This document shows, piece after piece, positions 30,770 to 33,832 of a stretch of 33,832 nucleotides of DNA. The DNA is taken from the IMG/VR virus record IMGVR_UViG_3300029805_000009, positions 1 through 33,832 of that record; one strand, given 5' to 3'. The first letter of the stretch is position 1; each line of letters begins with the position of its first letter. The notes under the pieces are model-generated. The model was not told where the DNA came from. It worked only from the letters and a program-made list of their open reading frames with translations, and ran no database searches. A program made the translations under genes and the position numbers. Source of the DNA: a virus.

Positions 30770-33700
30770 ATGGCTAATCGCCTGGTAATACTGCCCAACG
30801 GCCAGATATACGAAGAGTCGGACGAGCGCACGGTAAATGTTGGTGGCATCATCTACCAGGCTACTGTTGATAGTGGTGGCGTTACTACAGATGTGGACGT
30901 ATCCATACCAGATGGCTCGATTACCCTCACAGGGCAAGTGCCAAGCATTACCGTCACTGATAATAAAGAAGTTTCAATACCAGTCGGTGTCATTACCTTA
31001 ACCGGTGAAGTTCTTACAGTAGATGCAACGGATGATAAAGCCGTTGAAGTGCCTAGCGGTTCCATCGCGTTAACGGGTGAAGTTCTTACTGTAAATACAG
31101 CGGATGATAAAGCCGTTGAAGTGCCTACTGGTTCAATCGCGTTAAGCGGTGAAGTTCTTACTGTAGGTGCAACGGATGATAAAGCCGTTGATGTGCCTAC
31201 TGGTTCAATCGCGTTAAGCGGTGAAGTTCTTACTGTAGGTGCAACGGATGATAAAGCCGTTGATGTGCCTACTGGATTAATCGCGTTAAGCGGTGAAGTT
31301 CTTACTGTAGATACAACGGATGATAAAGCCGTTGAAGTGCCTACTGGTTCCATCGCGTTAAGCGGTGAAGTTCTCACTGTAGATACAACAGATGATAAAG
31401 CCGTTGATGTGCCTGCTGGTTCAATCGCGTTAAGCGGTGAAGTTCTTGCTGTAGATGCAACGAATGATAAAGCCGTTGATGTGCCTACTGGATTAATCGC
31501 GTTAAGCGGTGAAGTTCTTACTGTAGATGCAACGGATGATAAATCCGTTGATGTGCCAAGCGGTTCCATAGCGTTAACGGGTGAAGTTCTTACTGTAGAT
31601 ACCACGGATGATAAAGCAGTTGAAGTGCCTACTGGTTCAATTGCGTTAAGCGGTGAAGTTCTTACTGTAAATACAACGAATGAAAAAGCAGTTGAATTGC
31701 CTACTGGATTAATCGCGTTAACCGGTGAAGTTCTTACTGTAAATACAACGGATGATAAATCCGTTGATGTGCCTACTGGTTCAATCGCGTTAACCGGTGA
31801 AGTTCTTACTGTAGATGCACCGGGTAATAAATCCGTAAATATTCCAACGGGGATGATTTCTCTTGTTGGTTCGGTGCCGGTGGTTTCTTCCATTCCCGTT
31901 TTTGCTGACGGTTACCCATTTATAGATACACTAGGTAGGTATCAATTTTCTTTATGGGTTGATGTAGATATTGATGCTAGTTGGACAACGGTGGTTGTTC
32001 CAGCGGGTGATCCTACGCCAACAATTCCAGAAATATTAGCTAGAACCGCAAGTGGTGGGGCAGCCCCCGCCACATCATTTTTTTCAGCTATTAGCAACGG
32101 TTCACTTGCGGGGGTACGTTTAGAAGGGCTGCAAAATAATACAGCCTATGATGTATATTTTGTATTGGTTGATAATGTTACGGGTGATGAATGGGTTTAT
32201 CAACTCGTACAAACTACTTATGATGCACCGGAAATAACATCCGTTAATTTACATAATATAACTGAATCAAGCATTGCGGTTGGTATAAGTGCAAATGGCG
32301 AAGGAGATTTGCATACCTTTATTTATCGTGCGGATAATATTCCCACTGATGAACAGGTTTATCATGGTTGGGGTAGTCCGGTAAGTTTTAAAGTTATAGA
32401 AGGAAATGGGCTACCCTATGGAAGTATACACACACAATATTTGCCTTATGAATGGGATGATACCGTTTACCGGTTTTATTATTATATGGGGCTTAAAGAT
32501 GAAAACCCCATCATACAATTTGAAGAGTTTACCGCCCCTGCTCGGATAGATTATCCACCGGTTATAAATTTACCGAATGATTACACGTTTGTCATCGAGC
32601 AAGATTCTAGTGGTGTAGAACGTAGTGAAGTTGAATCAAAAGCTTATGCTTTGATACCTGACGCGATGGATTCTAGGGATGGTTCGATAGATATCATTGT
32701 TGATGTCAGTGCGTTACCGGAATTTATTCCCGTGGGCGGGCCTTATGAAGTAGTGATTACTACACTGGCGGATAGTTCGGGACAAATTGGAAATGAAATT
32801 TGGCATTTTTCCGTAGTAGAAAGAGTAGTAGTAGACATAGTAGAAGGTGGCGTTTGGTCTTTTCAGGGTGAGATGATAACCGAAGAATCGACAGTTGGCC
32901 CCTATAGCATGGATTTTAACAGCATCACAAAGAATTTGTATGTTGGATTATACGTTGTTAGTGGAGACAGTTCGACAATTGGAAAACTGAATGTTGTAAG
33001 TGGGGTTTATGAGAACATAGCGCAACAGTTAGTTAGCCAAGGCATGGTAAATACAAATGGTATAGCCGCCGCCTCTGTAGCTGTGAATGAAATCACGGGG
33101 CAAGTGTGGGGAAATATCATTAATGGTGGGACTAATACAAGTTCGCTTGTTGTTTCCACTGATGATTTTTCTACCTGGGATGTTATAGATGATACATTCT
33201 TGGGGGGTTATCTTGTTTATGAAATATATCAATGTGATGCGAAAGGGTTTTTGTGGATTGTTGCTATTAATACTCAGACATCCGAATTCAAATTATTTAC
33301 CGTTGAAAATGATGGAAGTAATCCCATTGAAATACCGATGTATTCCGATACTCCTTTTCCACTTGTATTATTTACATTGGGAACGGTTGATGAAATAAAT
33401 GGGGATTTGTATTTTGTTGATGCTAATCAGCAAACACAACAGCAAGAGCTTTGGCACTATGTTCTTGCTAGTGGTCTATGGGTAAATCTAGGGAATGTTT
33501 TTGGTGATTCTTCAATCGTAACGGTTGTATCAATTACAATTAATGCATTAACAAAATATATTTACGGTGTTGTATATGATCCATCTGATCAAGAATATAC
33601 TTCCGCAAGATTGTTTGAATACAATCGTGAAACAGTAGGTGAAATTTTAAGTTTACCTTTATCAAGAACATTTATGCTTGCCACGGATTCAAGCGATGGC

Positions 33701-33832
33701 GGCGTGTTTGTTGCGGAATTAAACCTATTTACTGCTGTTTCTCCATCACGTGAAATTTGGAAATATACCCCCCCTACCTCTAAACCTATTAAAAAATTAT
33801 CGGTGTACCAACCGGGGAAGAAAAAAATGTCG
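30770..33832 (+). CDS. large tail fibre-like protein with 24-residue repeats, open at the right edge
   Basis: ATG 30770 follows the previous stop directly, and the frame stays open for 1021 codons to the window end. A short lead (NRLVILPNGQIYEESDERT) precedes 14 copies of a 24-residue beta repeat (30893-31900; typical KAVEVPTGSIALSGEVLT), likely a fibre shaft. Next come fibronectin type III-like parts (LQNNTAYDVYFVLVD near residue 460). After about residue 740 come repeats with a beta-propeller feel (TKNLYVGLYVV, TKYIYGVVYD, GGVFVAEL). The far end should be the receptor-binding part. If the window is circular, the frame ends at 37-39 and adds 12 residues after codon 1021. Confidence 0.75.
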   Translation, partial: MANRLVILPNGQIYEESDERTVNVGGIIYQATVDSGGVTTDVDVSIPDGSITLTGQVPSITVTDNKEVSIPVGVITLTGEVLTVDATDDKAVEVPSGSIALTGEVLTVNTADDKAVEVPTGSIALSGEVLTVGATDDKAVDVPTGSIALSGEVLTVGATDDKAVDVPTGLIALSGEVLTVDTTDDKAVEVPTGSIALSGEVLTVDTTDDKAVDVPAGSIALSGEVLAVDATNDKAVDVPTGLIALSGEVLTVDATDDKSVDVPSGSIALTGEVLTVDTTDDKAVEVPTGSIALSGEVLTVNTTNEKAVELPTGLIALTGEVLTVNTTDDKSVDVPTGSIALTGEVLTVDAPGNKSVNIPTGMISLVGSVPVVSSIPVFADGYPFIDTLGRYQFSLWVDVDIDASWTTVVVPAGDPTPTIPEILARTASGGAAPATSFFSAISNGSLAGVRLEGLQNNTAYDVYFVLVDNVTGDEWVYQLVQTTYDAPEITSVNLHNITESSIAVGISANGEGDLHTFIYRADNIPTDEQVYHGWGSPVSFKVIEGNGLPYGSIHTQYLPYEWDDTVYRFYYYMGLKDENPIIQFEEFTAPARIDYPPVINLPNDYTFVIEQDSSGVERSEVESKAYALIPDAMDSRDGSIDIIVDVSALPEFIPVGGPYEVVITTLADSSGQIGNEIWHFSVVERVVVDIVEGGVWSFQGEMITEESTVGPYSMDFNSITKNLYVGLYVVSGDSSTIGKLNVVSGVYENIAQQLVSQGMVNTNGIAAASVAVNEITGQVWGNIINGGTNTSSLVVSTDDFSTWDVIDDTFLGGYLVYEIYQCDAKGFLWIVAINTQTSEFKLFTVENDGSNPIEIPMYSDTPFPLVLFTLGTVDEINGDLYFVDANQQTQQQELWHYVLASGLWVNLGNVFGDSSIVTVVSITINALTKYIYGVVYDPSDQEYTSARLFEYNRETVGEILSLPLSRTFMLATDSSDGGVFVAELNLFTAVSPSREIWKYTPPTSKPIKKLSVYQPGKKKMS
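30893..31900 (+). repeat. 14 x 72-bp tandem repeats (24-residue units)
   Basis: The units begin at 30893 and every 72 bases after that up to 31829, with no length change. The 12 internal copies share GTGAAGTTCTTACTGTA-type sequence closely; the first and last are diverged at the DNA level but keep the protein pattern (VSIPDGSITLTGQV, VNIPTGMISLVGSV). The near-identical core suggests recent expansion by recombination. Confidence 0.95.

Noticed and set aside
30853-31893. 346-codon repetitive open frame on the minus strand
   Set aside because: It is the antisense reading of the 72-bp repeat array; a repeat with a length divisible by three stays open in several frames.
30893-31900. CRISPR array
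   Set aside because: The units are contiguous 72-bp coding repeats without unique spacers.

Overview
The window looks like the genome, or nearly all of it, of a temperate P2/HP1-type myophage of a gammaproteobacterium, in its non-integrated form. P2-like landmarks are a GpQ-type portal and GpP-type terminase transcribed leftward, facing a rightward O-N-M-L-R-S head block; a contractile sheath and tube pair; an Ogr-type zinc-finger late activator; and a tyrosine integrase next to an attP built on the 3' half of a tRNA-Arg(CCT) gene. The host species cannot be named from this sequence. Placement in the Gammaproteobacteria is inferred from the phage type.

Layout. 1-1905: last genes of the late operon (baseplate hub and spike). 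1906-2371: non-coding, with a strong hairpin and then a promoter. 2372-3785: six small early or accessory genes, ended by a terminator. 3841-4088: attP, with three pairs of GTGACATT arm-type repeats around the tRNA core. 4038-5874 (minus strand): integrase and an S24-fold repressor whose catalytic dyad looks lost. 5875-6110: operator region. 6111-9136: AlpA-like DNA-binding protein and a primase-helicase. 9137-9586: AT-rich stretch plus a cluster of GTTCCGG iterons, a candidate origin. 9587-13520: accessory early genes, including a DUF3850/ASCH protein, a four-helix membrane protein with a cytoplasmic C-terminal domain, a small membrane protein and a CheY-like receiver. 13500-14617: an Xre regulator, a hypothetical gene and the Ogr-like activator. 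14624-14732: a long perfect dyad, possibly part of cos. 14733-17561 (minus): portal and terminase. 17562-17737: divergent late promoter region with a 14-bp dyad. 17738-33832: late operon, comprising scaffold/protease, capsid, terminase small subunit, head and tail completion, sheath, tube, a TraR/DksA zinc finger, lysis genes, a tail chaperone with a programmed -1 frameshift, tape measure, small structural genes and two large fibre/spike-like genes. The last gene is still open at the right edge.

How it works together. The repressor and integrase are co-transcribed leftward, and the AlpA-like and replication genes run rightward from the opposite side of the operators, which is a lysogeny/lysis switch. 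The Ogr-like protein should activate the divergent late promoters between terminase and scaffold. Both P arms of attP are intact and the tail-fibre frame runs off the right end, so the record is best read as a circular or packaged phage genome opened at an arbitrary point. If so, the late operon continues across the junction into 1-1905. Baseplate wedge genes (W, J, I type) were not found, so a missing segment at the junction is the main alternative.
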